A DNA stretch of 64,000 bases from Nitrospirota bacterium (GTDB lineage Bacteria > Nitrospirota > Thermodesulfovibrionia > UBA6902), in the NCBI GenBank assembly GCA_016214845.1, contig JACRMS010000035.1, positions 27,667 to 91,666 on the forward strand. The letters run 5' to 3'. The notes under the pieces were generated by a model. That model searched no databases. It was not told the DNA's origin and worked only from the letters and a program-made list of their open reading frames with translations. Below, in pieces: positions 1 to 7,697 of the stretch. Made by a program: the position numbers and the translations under genes. Each line of letters begins with the position of its first letter. Position 1 is the first letter of the stretch.

Positions 1-348
1 ATAGGGCGCGGGACCAAAATTGATAATCTTGTGCAGATAGGGCATAACGTCAAGCTCGGTAAAAATTGTATTATAATCTCCCAGGTCGGCATAAGCGGAA
101 GCGTGGAGATAGGAGACGGTGTCATACTTGCAGGCCAGGTCGGAGTGAGAGACCATATAACAATCGGCAGCGGCGCGATGATAGGCGCTCAATCAGGCAT
201 AGCAGAGAACATACCTGACGGGCAGGTATATTCCGGAAGTCCCGCCATTCCGCACAGGACATGGCTTCGCGCCCAGAGCATTTACGCTAAATTGCCGGAG
301 TACATAAAACGATTACAGGAACTTGAGAGGAAAATAGATAAAAAATAA
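1..348 (+). CDS. lpxD: LpxD, UDP-3-O-acyl-glucosamine N-acyltransferase (3' part only)
   Basis: The frame is open from base 1, so only the C-terminal ~115 residues are present. They show left-handed beta-helix hexapeptide repeats ([40 protein letters not shown]) followed by the helical tail with SGSPA and HRTWLRAQ, which is typical of LpxD. LpxD adds the N-linked hydroxyacyl chain in the third step of lipid A synthesis in the cytoplasm. It is followed by fabZ and lpxA, the usual lipid A gene order, which supports the call over other hexapeptide acyltransferases. Confidence 0.9.
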   Translation: MGRGTKIDNLVQIGHNVKLGKNCIIISQVGISGSVEIGDGVILAGQVGVRDHITIGSGAMIGAQSGIAENIPDGQVYSGSPAIPHRTWLRAQSIYAKLPEYIKRLQELERKIDKK

Positions 349-367
349 ATAAGGCTCAGAGGAGCAG

Positions 368-422
368 AGGCACAGAGTCAAAAGACAACTTTGCGCCTTT
401 GTCCCTTTGAACCTTTGTGCCT
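368..422. repeat. short inverted-repeat word element between lpxD and fabZ
   Basis: The two ends form an imperfect inverted pair (AGGCACAGAG near 368, CTTTGTGCCT near 413-422). The middle repeats phrases of the type CCTTTGTCCCTTTGAACCTTTG. It resembles the other low-complexity word-repeat elements of this window. The fabZ ribosome binding site starts just beyond its right end. Confidence 0.45.
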
Positions 423-443
423 TTTCAAAGGAGGGACATTAAC

Positions 444-887
444 ATGATGATGGATTGCCGGGAAATTCAGAAGGTCCTGCCGCACCGCTTTCCTTTTCTT
501 TTGGTTGACAGGATCCTTGAACTGCAGCCGAAGGCAAAGGCTGTGGGACTAAAAAATGTAACTATCAACGAACCGTTCTTTCAGGGGCATTTCCCGAATT
601 ATCCGATAATGCCCGGGGTCCTTGTTGTGGAAGCCATGGCACAGGTTGCGGGCATACTCGCTTTTCATTCAGGCGCCAAGGGAGACGCGGTTTATTTTAT
701 GAGCATTGAAAAGGCAAAATTCAGAAAGCCGGTGATACCGGGAGACCAACTGCGTTTTGAAGTCAATATCGTCCAGCAAAGAAACAACGTCTGGAAATTC
801 GCCGCTGAGACCTTTGTCGAAGGCAAGCTTGTTGCAGAGGCGGAATTCACGGCAATGGTGTCAGGTGAGGAGTTCAGAAATGGCTAA
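444..887 (+). CDS. fabZ: FabZ, 3-hydroxyacyl-ACP dehydratase
   Basis: Hot-dog-fold dehydratase of fatty acid synthesis, removing water from 3-hydroxyacyl-ACP. The catalytic His sits in GHFPNYPIMPG and the catalytic Glu in the following VLVVEAMAQ segment. PHRFPFLLVDR near the N-terminus is the standard FabZ motif. The product is 147 aa, normal for the family. I chose the ATG at 444 because AGGAGGG lies 8 bases upstream; an upstream in-frame ATG at 417 has no such site. The gene sits between lpxD and lpxA and overlaps lpxA by 8 bases, so these genes are probably co-translated. The shared position fits the competition for hydroxyacyl-ACP between membrane lipid and lipid A synthesis. Confidence 0.95.
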   Translation: MMMDCREIQKVLPHRFPFLLVDRILELQPKAKAVGLKNVTINEPFFQGHFPNYPIMPGVLVVEAMAQVAGILAFHSGAKGDAVYFMSIEKAKFRKPVIPGDQLRFEVNIVQQRNNVWKFAAETFVEGKLVAEAEFTAMVSGEEFRNG

Positions 888-1659
888 ACCGAAAATTCAT
901 TCCACGGCAGTTATAGCCTCAAACGCAAAACTCTCAGAAGGTGTGGAGATCGGACCTTTTTGTATTGTCGGTGAGAATGTCAAACTCGGCAAGAATACAA
1001 AACTCGCCTCGCACGTGGTTATCGAAGAGACCGAGATCGGCGAAAACTGCAGCGTGTATCCATTCTCCACGATCGGGATGCCCCCGCAGGACCTTAAGTA
1101 CAAGGGAGAAAAAACAAAGGTAAAGATCGGCGATAACAATATCCTGAGGGAATATATAAATATTCACCGGGCCTCTGTCAGCGGAGACGGCGTGACAAGG
1201 ATAGGAGACGATAATTTCCTGATGGCATATGTTCATGTAGCGCATGACTGCGTTATAGGCAACAACGTCATCATGGCAAATGCGACGACCCTCGCGGGCC
1301 ACGTCGTTGTTGAGGACTTTGTGTTCATCGGCGGGCTCGTTGCCGTCCACCAGTTCGCAAGAATAGGGGCCTATTCCATGATAGGAGGGTTCAGCGCCAT
1401 TCCCCAGGACATTCCCCCGTATACAACCGCCGCAGGCGAAAGGGCCAAACTTTACGGGCTTAACACGATCGGGCTGAAACGGCGCAATTTTCCGGATTCA
1501 ACGATCAGCGATCTTAAAAAGGCATACAAAATATTGTTTCGCAGCAAGCTCACCCTCAAAGATGCAATAGACAAGGTCAAACATGATCTGGGCAAATCAG
1601 AGGAGATCAGGAACCTGCTCGAATTCATCGAGAAAAACAAAAGGGGGATATGCCGGTAA
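880..1659 (+). CDS. lpxA: LpxA, UDP-N-acetylglucosamine acyltransferase
   Basis: First enzyme of lipid A synthesis, transferring a 3-hydroxyacyl chain from ACP to the C3 position of UDP-GlcNAc or its 3-amino analogue. The 259-residue protein is a hexapeptide beta-helix with the catalytic His in VHVAHDC, followed by AGHVVVEDF, AVHQF and the C-terminal GLKRRNF segment. The start at 880 is the ATG overlapping the end of fabZ; a longer reading frame upstream runs inside fabZ and was rejected. Genes for a GnnA-like dehydrogenase and GnnB-like aminotransferase lie two genes downstream, raising the possibility that the true acceptor is the 3-amino sugar. The segment MIGGFSA keeps the double Gly seen in E. 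coli LpxA, so acceptor choice cannot be settled from sequence. Confidence 0.95.
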   Translation: MAKPKIHSTAVIASNAKLSEGVEIGPFCIVGENVKLGKNTKLASHVVIEETEIGENCSVYPFSTIGMPPQDLKYKGEKTKVKIGDNNILREYINIHRASVSGDGVTRIGDDNFLMAYVHVAHDCVIGNNVIMANATTLAGHVVVEDFVFIGGLVAVHQFARIGAYSMIGGFSAIPQDIPPYTTAAGERAKLYGLNTIGLKRRNFPDSTISDLKKAYKILFRSKLTLKDAIDKVKHDLGKSEEIRNLLEFIEKNKRGICR

Positions 1660-2516
1660 AAACAGGGACCAGGGACCAATCCCTAACCCCTAACACCCGT
1701 CTTTTGGGTCTTATCGCTGGAATGGGGGACCTTCCGAAGGCTGTTGCAGCGGAAGCGAAAAACATGGGATACAGGGTTGTGGGGATCGCCCTTCAACCGC
1801 CTGCCGATGAATCACTTAAACCGTTCGTAGATGACTTCCATAAAATAAATATCGGCCGCTTCGGCGGCCTGATATCCCTGCTGAAAAAACTCTCCATCAC
1901 AAACGCGGTAATGGCAGGCAAAGTCCCAAAGGGACTTTTGTATAAACATAAGACCAGCATTATTCCTGACATGAAAGCCGTCAAGCTGCTCTTCTCGTTA
2001 ATGAACCGCGCGGATGACACAATCATGAAGGCGGTTGTCAGCGAGCTTGAGAAAAGCGGGATCAAACTTCACAACACTACCGACTTTACAAGGAACCTCC
2101 TTGCGCCGGAGGGGGCCTTAACAAAAAAGAAGCCGTCAAAAGATGAGTTGAAGGACATCGAATTCGGCTGGGACATTGCAAAGAAAATGGGGGGGCTGGA
2201 CATAGGTCAGACAGTGGTTGTGAAAGAACTGGCGGTCATGGCGATTGAGGCAATTGAAGGCACTGACGAGGCAATTAAGCGCGGCGGAAGCCTCACAAAA
2301 AAAGACGCTGTTGTTGTAAAGGTCAGCAAGCCAAAGCAGGACATGAGGTTTGATGTCCCTGTTGTCGGCATCAATACGCTTCATTCAATGAAAAGCGCCG
2401 GGGCAAAAGTATTGGCCATAGAGGCGGGAAAGTGCATAATTGTTGATAAAGAGAGGTTCATAAAAGAGGCTGATAAAGAGGGGATGATCGTAGTTGGAGT
2501 GAGTAAACATGATTAA
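1650..2516 (+). CDS. lpxI: LpxI, UDP-2,3-diacylglucosamine pyrophosphatase (DUF1009)
   Basis: LpxI cleaves UDP-2,3-diacylglucosamine to lipid X plus UMP in organisms that lack LpxH. The 288-aa protein has the LpxI N-terminal motif LGLIAGMGDLP at residues ~18-28, the central DDTIMKAVV segment and the C-terminal PVVGINTL and AIEAGKCIIVD motifs. It overlaps lpxA by 10 bases and the next gene by 8. Oddity: the first ~17 residues (MPVKTGTRDQSLTPNTR) are encoded by a word repeat of the type GGGACCAGGGACC...CCCTAACCCCTAA found elsewhere between genes, and family members normally begin close to the GLIAG motif. The start therefore seems to have been captured from, or pushed upstream by, a repeat insertion. 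Confidence 0.88.
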   Translation: MPVKTGTRDQSLTPNTRLLGLIAGMGDLPKAVAAEAKNMGYRVVGIALQPPADESLKPFVDDFHKINIGRFGGLISLLKKLSITNAVMAGKVPKGLLYKHKTSIIPDMKAVKLLFSLMNRADDTIMKAVVSELEKSGIKLHNTTDFTRNLLAPEGALTKKKPSKDELKDIEFGWDIAKKMGGLDIGQTVVVKELAVMAIEAIEGTDEAIKRGGSLTKKDAVVVKVSKPKQDMRFDVPVVGINTLHSMKSAGAKVLAIEAGKCIIVDKERFIKEADKEGMIVVGVSKHD

Positions 2517-3429
2517 TGTCGGGGTCATAGGCGTCGGGTCAATAGGACAGCATCACGCGAGGATATACTCAGGTCTTGAAGGCGTGAGGCTTGCAGGCGT
2601 TGTCGATAACGATCCAGTGCGGGCCGGGGAGATCGCGCAAAAATATAACTGCAAGGCATTCGGCAGTTATGAGGAGATCATCGATCTTGTCGACGCTGTT
2701 AGCATTGCCGTGCCGACCACACTGCATTTTCAGACGGCAATGGATCTTCTGGCCCATAATAAAAATATACTTATCGAAAAACCTATCACTACCACCATTG
2801 AAGAAGCCGACATGCTTATTGCCGAGGCGGACAAAAGAGGCCTCATTTTGCAGGTCGGGCATCTTGAGAGGTTCAACGCAGGCGTCGCGTTGATAAGCAG
2901 CATGGTTGACAAGCCCAGGTTCATCGAGTCCCAGCGCACGTCCCCCTTTCTCGGCAGATGCATTGATGTGGACGTTACACTTGACTTAATGATACACGAC
3001 ATAGATATAATACTCAGTTTGGTTGATTCCAATATCGCGGACATCCGTGCCACAGGCGCAAGGGTCCTGACGGAAAATATAGACGTGGCCCACGCGTGGA
3101 TCGAGTTCGAGAACGGATGCATTGCCGAGGCCGTAACAAGCAGGATAGCAAATGAAAGGGTCAGGCAGTTGAAGGTATTCCAGCACAATTCATTTCTGAG
3201 CCTCGATTACCAGAAACAGGAGCTGACCTGTTACACAAAACATGACGGAAGTGTTGGAAAGGAGCTTAGAAAGCCTGAAGAAAAAGAACCGTTAAAAGAA
3301 GAGCTCATCTCTTTTATAGATTGCATAAAAAACGGGACCCGGCCTCTGGTCTCAGGACAGGAAGGCAGGGAAGCCCTGAAAGTGGCTTTAAAGATATCAG
3401 GGCTGGTAATTCAGGGCATTGAAACATAA
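2509..3429 (+). CDS. gnnA: Gfo/Idh/MocA-family dehydrogenase, probable GnnA (UDP-GlcNAc 3-dehydrogenase)
   Basis: NAD-binding Rossmann motif GVIGVGSIGQHHARIY at the N-terminus, EKPITTT at residues ~92-98 (the catalytic Lys motif of Gfo/Idh/MocA oxidoreductases) and the GHLERFNA region typical of the sugar-nucleotide branch. The 306-aa product would oxidise C3 of UDP-GlcNAc to the 3-keto sugar. It is directly followed by a DegT-type aminotransferase. In Acidithiobacillus ferrooxidans the GnnA/GnnB pair, encoded next to lpxA, makes the 3-amino sugar used for lipid A with amide-linked chains only. Assignment to GnnA rests on this context; an O-antigen sugar dehydrogenase is the alternative. Confidence 0.7.
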   Translation: MINVGVIGVGSIGQHHARIYSGLEGVRLAGVVDNDPVRAGEIAQKYNCKAFGSYEEIIDLVDAVSIAVPTTLHFQTAMDLLAHNKNILIEKPITTTIEEADMLIAEADKRGLILQVGHLERFNAGVALISSMVDKPRFIESQRTSPFLGRCIDVDVTLDLMIHDIDIILSLVDSNIADIRATGARVLTENIDVAHAWIEFENGCIAEAVTSRIANERVRQLKVFQHNSFLSLDYQKQELTCYTKHDGSVGKELRKPEEKEPLKEELISFIDCIKNGTRPLVSGQEGREALKVALKISGLVIQGIET

Positions 3430-3436
3430 AACCGAT

Positions 3437-4561
3437 ATGGCAAATATAACACAGAACAAAACCGCCGTCCCCATGCTGGATGTCAAGGCGCAGCATGAAC
3501 CTCTCAAAGAGGAAATAAAACAGGCGCTCAAAGATATCCTGGACAGCGGACAATTTATCCTCGGCCCGAACGTAAGGTCCTTTGAGCAGGAGATCGCGTC
3601 ATACTTTAATGTTAACCACGCGCTCGGCCTTGCCTCGGGCACTGACGCATTGTTCCTTTCCCTGAAGGCCCTCAATATAAAGCAGGGCGACGAGGTGATC
3701 ACAACTCCTTTTACATTCATTGCGACCGCCGAGGCAATAGCGTACGTCGGCGCAACGCCTGTTTTTGTAGACATAGACAAGTATACGTTAAACATTGACG
3801 TATCAAAGATAGAGGAAAAGATCACCCCGAAGACCAGGGCCGTGATCGTTGTGCACTTGTTCGGACAGCCCGCAGACATGGATGAAATAATGGCGCTCGC
3901 TAAAAAATATGATTTAAAGGTCGTCGAAGACTGCGCCCAGTCATTTGGCGCGAGATACAAAGGGAAGCCCGCCGGCGGTCTCGGGGACGCTGGCTGTTTC
4001 AGTTTTTACCCGAGCAAAAACCTGGGCGCTTACGGAGACGGAGGCATGATGATAACCGACCGCCATGAAGTTTATGAGAAGGTCAGGCTCCTGAGAAACC
4101 ACGGCACCGTCGCTCCCTACCGTCATGGGTTCATCGGTTACAACAGCAGGCTTGATGAAATTCAGGCGGCAATTCTTAGAATAAAGCTAAAGCATATTGA
4201 CGAATACAACCGGAAGCGCCGCGAACTTGCAAAGATATACACTTCAATCCTCGGCGATGCCGTACAATGTCCTGTTGAATTTGAGGACAGGACACATGTT
4301 TACCATCAATATACATTCAGGACCCAAATAAGAGAGAAGATCGCAGGCATTCTAAAAGATAATAACGTCTCATCAGTGGTGTATTATCCCATGCCGCTTC
4401 ATTTGCAGGAGGCCTTTAACTATCTCGGTTACAAGAAGGGCGATCTTCCAGAAAGCGAAGCAGCGGCAGACGAGGTCATGTCAATTCCCATCTACCCGGA
4501 GCTTGAGCCGGAGAAGGCCGAGCAGATCGCTGGGATCATCTTAGGGGCGCTTAAAGGTTAA
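3437..4561 (+). CDS. gnnB: DegT/DnrJ/EryC1-family aminotransferase, probable GnnB
   Basis: PLP-dependent sugar aminotransferase of 374 aa. The PLP-binding Lys is in FSFYPSKNLGAYGDGG (residue ~194), with GTDALFLSLKAL and VEDCAQSFGA as further family signatures. It would convert the 3-keto sugar made by the upstream dehydrogenase into the 3-amino sugar. The preferred start is the ATG at 3437; an in-frame TTG at 3419 overlapping the upstream gene is possible. No strong ribosome binding site is visible, so translational coupling is likely. This is the last gene of the lipid A operon; the next gene is on the other strand. Confidence 0.75.
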   Translation: MANITQNKTAVPMLDVKAQHEPLKEEIKQALKDILDSGQFILGPNVRSFEQEIASYFNVNHALGLASGTDALFLSLKALNIKQGDEVITTPFTFIATAEAIAYVGATPVFVDIDKYTLNIDVSKIEEKITPKTRAVIVVHLFGQPADMDEIMALAKKYDLKVVEDCAQSFGARYKGKPAGGLGDAGCFSFYPSKNLGAYGDGGMMITDRHEVYEKVRLLRNHGTVAPYRHGFIGYNSRLDEIQAAILRIKLKHIDEYNRKRRELAKIYTSILGDAVQCPVEFEDRTHVYHQYTFRTQIREKIAGILKDNNVSSVVYYPMPLHLQEAFNYLGYKKGDLPESEAAADEVMSIPIYPELEPEKAEQIAGIILGALKG

Positions 4562-4591
4562 GAACAAGCGTCCCTCCCTTTGCAAAGACCG

Positions 4592-5695
4592 CTACTGTCT
4601 GTCAATCAGTATCCGGAACTGATAAAGATACTGCAATAGATCATCGTCAATATCTGTTTGCAAATTTCTCTTTACAGTCTTACATACCTCTTTGTTAGAA
4701 AGTCTCCCATCAAAGAAGTCGAGCATATCGTATGTCTTCCTTGTTACCAGCAGTGGGTCAAGAGGTGAATATCCGGTTATTGCATATGAGTCATCATCAG
4801 TCCTGTGAACAATGAGCTGCGGATTTCTGATGAGCCTCTCAGGTAATACGGGGGCCATTAACATGTTGTGCTTTTTCTCAAGGTCCCTGAGCAATATCTT
4901 CTGATAGACGCCTTCAATCCGTCCGAACTCTTTTGGCGTCAACTTACTTATTGTCCTGTATGTCTCTATGTAGAAGGCCTCTTCTGAACCTGTTCTTTTT
5001 CCCCACATTGCCGTATAGGCCTCTCTGTCCGGCGGATGCTCATCTGCTTCATATACCGTAAGAAGGCCGGGGCCCTCTGAACGGCCATTAACAGCCTCTG
5101 CATCCATATCCATTTTATAAAGTGCGTACTGGCCCAGTATCTTCTCAGCATTTTCCATATACTTTCTGAGAGAGAGCCAGAACGCTTTGCCCTCCTGCCC
5201 GCGTTCATACTTGCAGAACCACGTGCCGCAGACAGCGTCCCAAAAAGGATAGACGGTGCACACTCCCTTCCCGCTTTCGAAAAAAGGACATACGAGCGAA
5301 CTGCTTCTGCCAAAGAACTCCTGAACGGTATTTTTGAGAATGAGTGTATATTTGCCGGGCCGCATTATTCCGAGCGGGGTAATGCCGATGCGTTTCCTGA
5401 TCTTCTGCCGGATGCGGTATCGCCCTTCCTCATGGGCCTGATCAGTGCTGCTGAGCAGCGCTCCGGCCAGATAGTTCGGCAGGACGGGATAGTGGGTGCA
5501 GCATTTGGACCGCTCCGCAAAAAAAGTCTCTCCCTGTCCAGCAGACTTCCTGTTTCTCAGCATCGCGCAATCACTGCATGTCGCGGCGGTTTCTTCAGGA
5601 ATTCCCTTTTTGAAAAAAGGAGGAAGGACCCTCCGGTACAATTCAGGGAGAGCTTCCGTAATTCTTCTTAAGTGTTTATCCCGCGCTATCTTCAT
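4592..5695 (-). CDS. cysteine-cluster (YkgJ-like) protein with C-terminal PqqD-like domain
   Basis: Protein of 367 aa in two parts. The N-terminal half carries a cysteine cluster: CSDC near residue 40, a CC pair followed by THYPVLPNYLAG, then CPFFESGKGVCTVYP, AVCGTWFC. This order matches YkgJ-type putative metal-binding proteins (compare the protein at 56758-57405). The last ~65 residues (SPLDPLLVTRKTYDMLDFFDG, then NKEVCKTV and LLQYLYQFRILI) have the strand-helix layout and DG turn of PqqD-like RiPP recognition elements, which bind precursor leaders. No family I know combines both. It lies beside the RiPP island and is divergent from the pentein gene at 5826, so a role in peptide modification is plausible but inferred. 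Confidence 0.55.
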   Translation of the reverse strand: MKIARDKHLRRITEALPELYRRVLPPFFKKGIPEETAATCSDCAMLRNRKSAGQGETFFAERSKCCTHYPVLPNYLAGALLSSTDQAHEEGRYRIRQKIRKRIGITPLGIMRPGKYTLILKNTVQEFFGRSSSLVCPFFESGKGVCTVYPFWDAVCGTWFCKYERGQEGKAFWLSLRKYMENAEKILGQYALYKMDMDAEAVNGRSEGPGLLTVYEADEHPPDREAYTAMWGKRTGSEEAFYIETYRTISKLTPKEFGRIEGVYQKILLRDLEKKHNMLMAPVLPERLIRNPQLIVHRTDDDSYAITGYSPLDPLLVTRKTYDMLDFFDGRLSNKEVCKTVKRNLQTDIDDDLLQYLYQFRILIDRQ

Positions 5696-5790
5696 TACTC
5701 CGGCCCCATTGATCGTTTTGTATGACTTTATAATTTTACACTATTGCAGTTATTCTCAGTAAAGAGAGCTCTGTCAGCGGAAATAATTTA

Positions 5791-5826
5791 TTCACATATT
5801 CACAAATAGTTTATTACAATAGTGCA
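5791..5826 (+). promoter_or_regulatory. promoter of the pentein gene, possibly leaderless
   Basis: TTCACA (5791-5796), 18-base spacer, TACAAT (5815-5820). The start codon ATG begins at 5826, 6 bases past the -10 box, where transcription would be expected to start. There is no Shine-Dalgarno sequence. Confidence 0.45.
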
Positions 5827-6953
5827 TGCCGAACATCAGGATAAAACCCGTTGACCGCAGTCTCACTATAGGCAAAGAAGAACTGAACGGCTCGATCTCA
5901 AAATCCTGCGGTGCAAAGACCGGCATGACTCCCTTTCCGGCTGAAAATCAATATCTGCTCGGGATGCCTGTCTTTGACAGTCTGCCGTTTAAAAGCGCAG
6001 ACCCCGTAATAATCCCCGTTGAGCAGCTGCCTCTGGCCCTGAATATACTGAAGCACACACAAAGCAGGAGTGAAATGGTCAGACAGTTGAAGTCCGAATA
6101 CAAGGCCGTTGCAGAGGCCCTTCTTGAAATGCACATTGACTTTCAGGTGCTCAATCTTCAGACCTGCGACGCGGAACTGAGGAAATGGCTGATGAACAAG
6201 GGATGCGGGGGCGAGATATTCCCGCTCGATGAACCGGACCACTGGCAGATATACCCGCGCGACATGTTCGTTTATCTTAAACAGGCGGGTATTCTACTCG
6301 TGCATTCCCGGCTTTTCAGATTAAAGAAGGACCGCTCCCCCGGATGTAAAATTATTCATACGGACCTTGCAGAAGGCGGGCGTGTGCTTTTTTCAGGCAG
6401 GCATCTGATCACCGGATGCCACCCGGACAGTCCGGGCAGAGGCAGCGATGACAGGGCGCTGCGGGAGCTGCGGGAAAAAGGTATACGGACCACGGTCCTT
6501 CCGCACGCGCTTTTCTACGGTATTTCGCGCCGGAGAAAAGGCAAGAGTTTTTCACTGCATTACGATTTTCACATTGACCGGAGCGCCAGCCTGCTGAAAG
6601 GTAAGGACAATGAATATTATCTCCTGCTGGATCCGGGCTACAGGACAGGCCCTCTTATGTCCCCGCTGTCAGCGCAGAGGTCCATTGATATCATCCGGGG
6701 TATTTGTGACAGGTCGGAAGTCCACGTGCGCGTGCCGGAGAAGGTCTCCGTGCCTTACGGGACCGCGGTGGTGCAGTTTCATGACGGGAAGGTGTTGATG
6801 AGCAGCGGGGATGATGCCGTGCTTTCCACTGTTGAAGACATCGTCGGAAGCGGGAACCTCCATGTAACCGGCATTCCTGTGGCGGCATATCCCGTTTTCA
6901 CTGCCGCCGGACTACACTGCCTGATAACGGAAAAGCCCTCCCCGCTTTTCTAA
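5826..6953 (+). CDS. pentein-superfamily (deiminase/amidinotransferase-like) enzyme with leader-like N-terminus
   Basis: Protein of 375 aa. Motifs of the guanidino-group modifying (pentein) fold occur in order: YPRDMFV (~143), AEGGRVLFSG (~180), HYDFHID (~245-251) and a C-terminal AAGLHCLI whose Cys (~364) sits at the usual nucleophile position. Members hydrolyse or transfer guanidine groups (arginine, dimethylarginine, agmatine, peptidyl-arginine). Substrate here is unknown. Striking feature: residues 4-24 (IRIK... GKEELNGSI) align without gaps with the precursor leader of this island (IKIKDLP...SKEELKGVK). Upstream is a divergent cysteine-cluster/PqqD-like gene. Together they may modify peptides of the island, for example arginine to citrulline; this is inference. 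Confidence 0.6.
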   Translation: MPNIRIKPVDRSLTIGKEELNGSISKSCGAKTGMTPFPAENQYLLGMPVFDSLPFKSADPVIIPVEQLPLALNILKHTQSRSEMVRQLKSEYKAVAEALLEMHIDFQVLNLQTCDAELRKWLMNKGCGGEIFPLDEPDHWQIYPRDMFVYLKQAGILLVHSRLFRLKKDRSPGCKIIHTDLAEGGRVLFSGRHLITGCHPDSPGRGSDDRALRELREKGIRTTVLPHALFYGISRRRKGKSFSLHYDFHIDRSASLLKGKDNEYYLLLDPGYRTGPLMSPLSAQRSIDIIRGICDRSEVHVRVPEKVSVPYGTAVVQFHDGKVLMSSGDDAVLSTVEDIVGSGNLHVTGIPVAAYPVFTAAGLHCLITEKPSPLF

Positions 6954-7007
6954 ATCCAGAGATGCGTGCTACGGCTTTTCTTTGTTCTTATTCCATTAAG
7001 TGTTTAA

Positions 7008-7085
7008 GTTGTCATTCCCGCAAGTGAAGCGCGTCGGGAATCCTTCTGAAAACAAAGAAAGATTCCGGACAAGCCGGAATGATAA
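7008..7085. repeat. inverted-repeat element (GTCATTCCCG... / ...CCGGAATGATA)
   Basis: The ends form an imperfect inverted pair (TTGTCATTCCCGC at the left, AGCCGGAATGATAA at the right). The inner part includes GTCGGGAATCCTTC and GATTCCGGAC. It lies between the pentein gene and the Phd-like antitoxin in the converging orientation, where it might also fold as a transcript end. A shorter relative of it is inserted inside mnmA (55998-56050). Confidence 0.5.
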
Positions 7086-7090
7086 AGGTG

Positions 7091-7294
7091 TCATCTTGAC
7101 TGCAACTTGGAATTATTAGCTTCTATCAATTCGCAATACTCTCTGTAGCTCAATATTACAGCGACCGGCTTGCCCTGCCTGTTGACAACAAACCGCTTCC
7201 CCTCTACAGAAGTCTGGTGCAGAATGTCCCCGAACAATGTCTTGGCCTTTGTGGCCGGAATAGATTCGAGGTCTTTTATTTTTATCTTAGTCAT
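7091..7294 (-). CDS. Phd/YefM-type antitoxin with leader-like N-terminus (orphan)
   Basis: A 67-aa protein. Residues ~12-60 (IPATKAKTLFGDIL, GKRFVVNRQGKPVAVILSYREY) match Phd/YefM antitoxins, DNA-binding proteins that normally neutralise a Doc or YoeB toxin. No toxin gene is adjacent. The first 11 residues, MTKIKIKDLES, are additional to the usual antitoxin start and nearly identical to the island's precursor leaders (MAKIKIKDLPK). It begins 8 bases after the stop of the precursor at 7303-7509. Either a precursor leader has been fused to an antitoxin by recombination or the likeness is chance on a short segment. Confidence 0.7.
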   Translation of the reverse strand: MTKIKIKDLESIPATKAKTLFGDILHQTSVEGKRFVVNRQGKPVAVILSYREYCELIEANNSKLQSR

Positions 7295-7302
7295 TAAATT
7301 CT

Positions 7303-7509
7303 TTAGGGCATTATAATCCCGTAACTGCGAAGGATATTACTGCGCAGACCTGTCTCGACCTTGTAAGCCCCTGTGCTGATCTTGAAGGTGTTCAATTGTG
7401 TGGCGCTCCTGAGAAGGCCGCCTCTGACCCTTTTGATCTCTTCCTTGCTGAGTTTCTGCCCTGTGGGAAGGTCTTTAATAACAATCCTTGATTTCCTCGT
7501 CTTTGACAT
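7303..7509 (-). CDS. RiPP precursor peptide A1 (GG leader)
   Basis: A 68-aa peptide with a 31-residue leader ending IKRVRGG and containing VIKDLPTGQKLSKEE, followed by a 37-residue core (LLRSATQLNTFKISTGAYK...). The leader matches the other class A precursors here, and the GG end is the cleavage signal read by C39 peptidase exporters such as the one at 16430-19537. A GGAGG ribosome site lies upstream of the start codon. The core has no Cys and is rich in Ser, Thr, Leu and Arg; its modification is unknown. Confidence 0.8.
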   Translation of the reverse strand: MSKTRKSRIVIKDLPTGQKLSKEEIKRVRGGLLRSATQLNTFKISTGAYKVETGLRSNILRSYGIIMP

Positions 7510-7559
7510 ACTCGTTCCTCCCTAAATAATAATTATTAACCGTATTCGGTAATTCCTAC

Positions 7560-7649
7560 AGGCTGCTGAAAAAGTCTATACTTGTCATTGTGAGAAAAAG
7601 CGAGATTGCTTCGCTCGCAAAGACAGCAAAAAAACTTTTTCAGCAGCCT
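7560..7649. repeat. 90-bp MITE-like element with 16-bp perfect terminal inverted repeats
   Basis: Ends AGGCTGCTGAAAAAGT (7560-7575) and ACTTTTTCAGCAGCCT (7634-7649) are exact reverse complements. The interior contains a smaller palindrome, GCGAGATTGCTTCGCTCGC. It has no coding capacity and sits between precursors A1 and A2. The structure suggests a non-autonomous mobile element or REP-like unit; it could also fold in the transcript and reduce read-through from A2 to A1. Confidence 0.7.
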
Positions 7650-7697
7650 GCTAAAGTGAATCTTTTTAAACCTCCGCATTGCAAGTAGTATGATTCA

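Noticed and set aside
2509..4561. O-antigen sugar biosynthesis instead of lipid A sugar for the dehydrogenase/aminotransferase pair
   Set aside because: Not excluded, but the overlapping position behind lpxA-lpxI favours the GnnA/GnnB reading; no glycosyltransferase is nearby.
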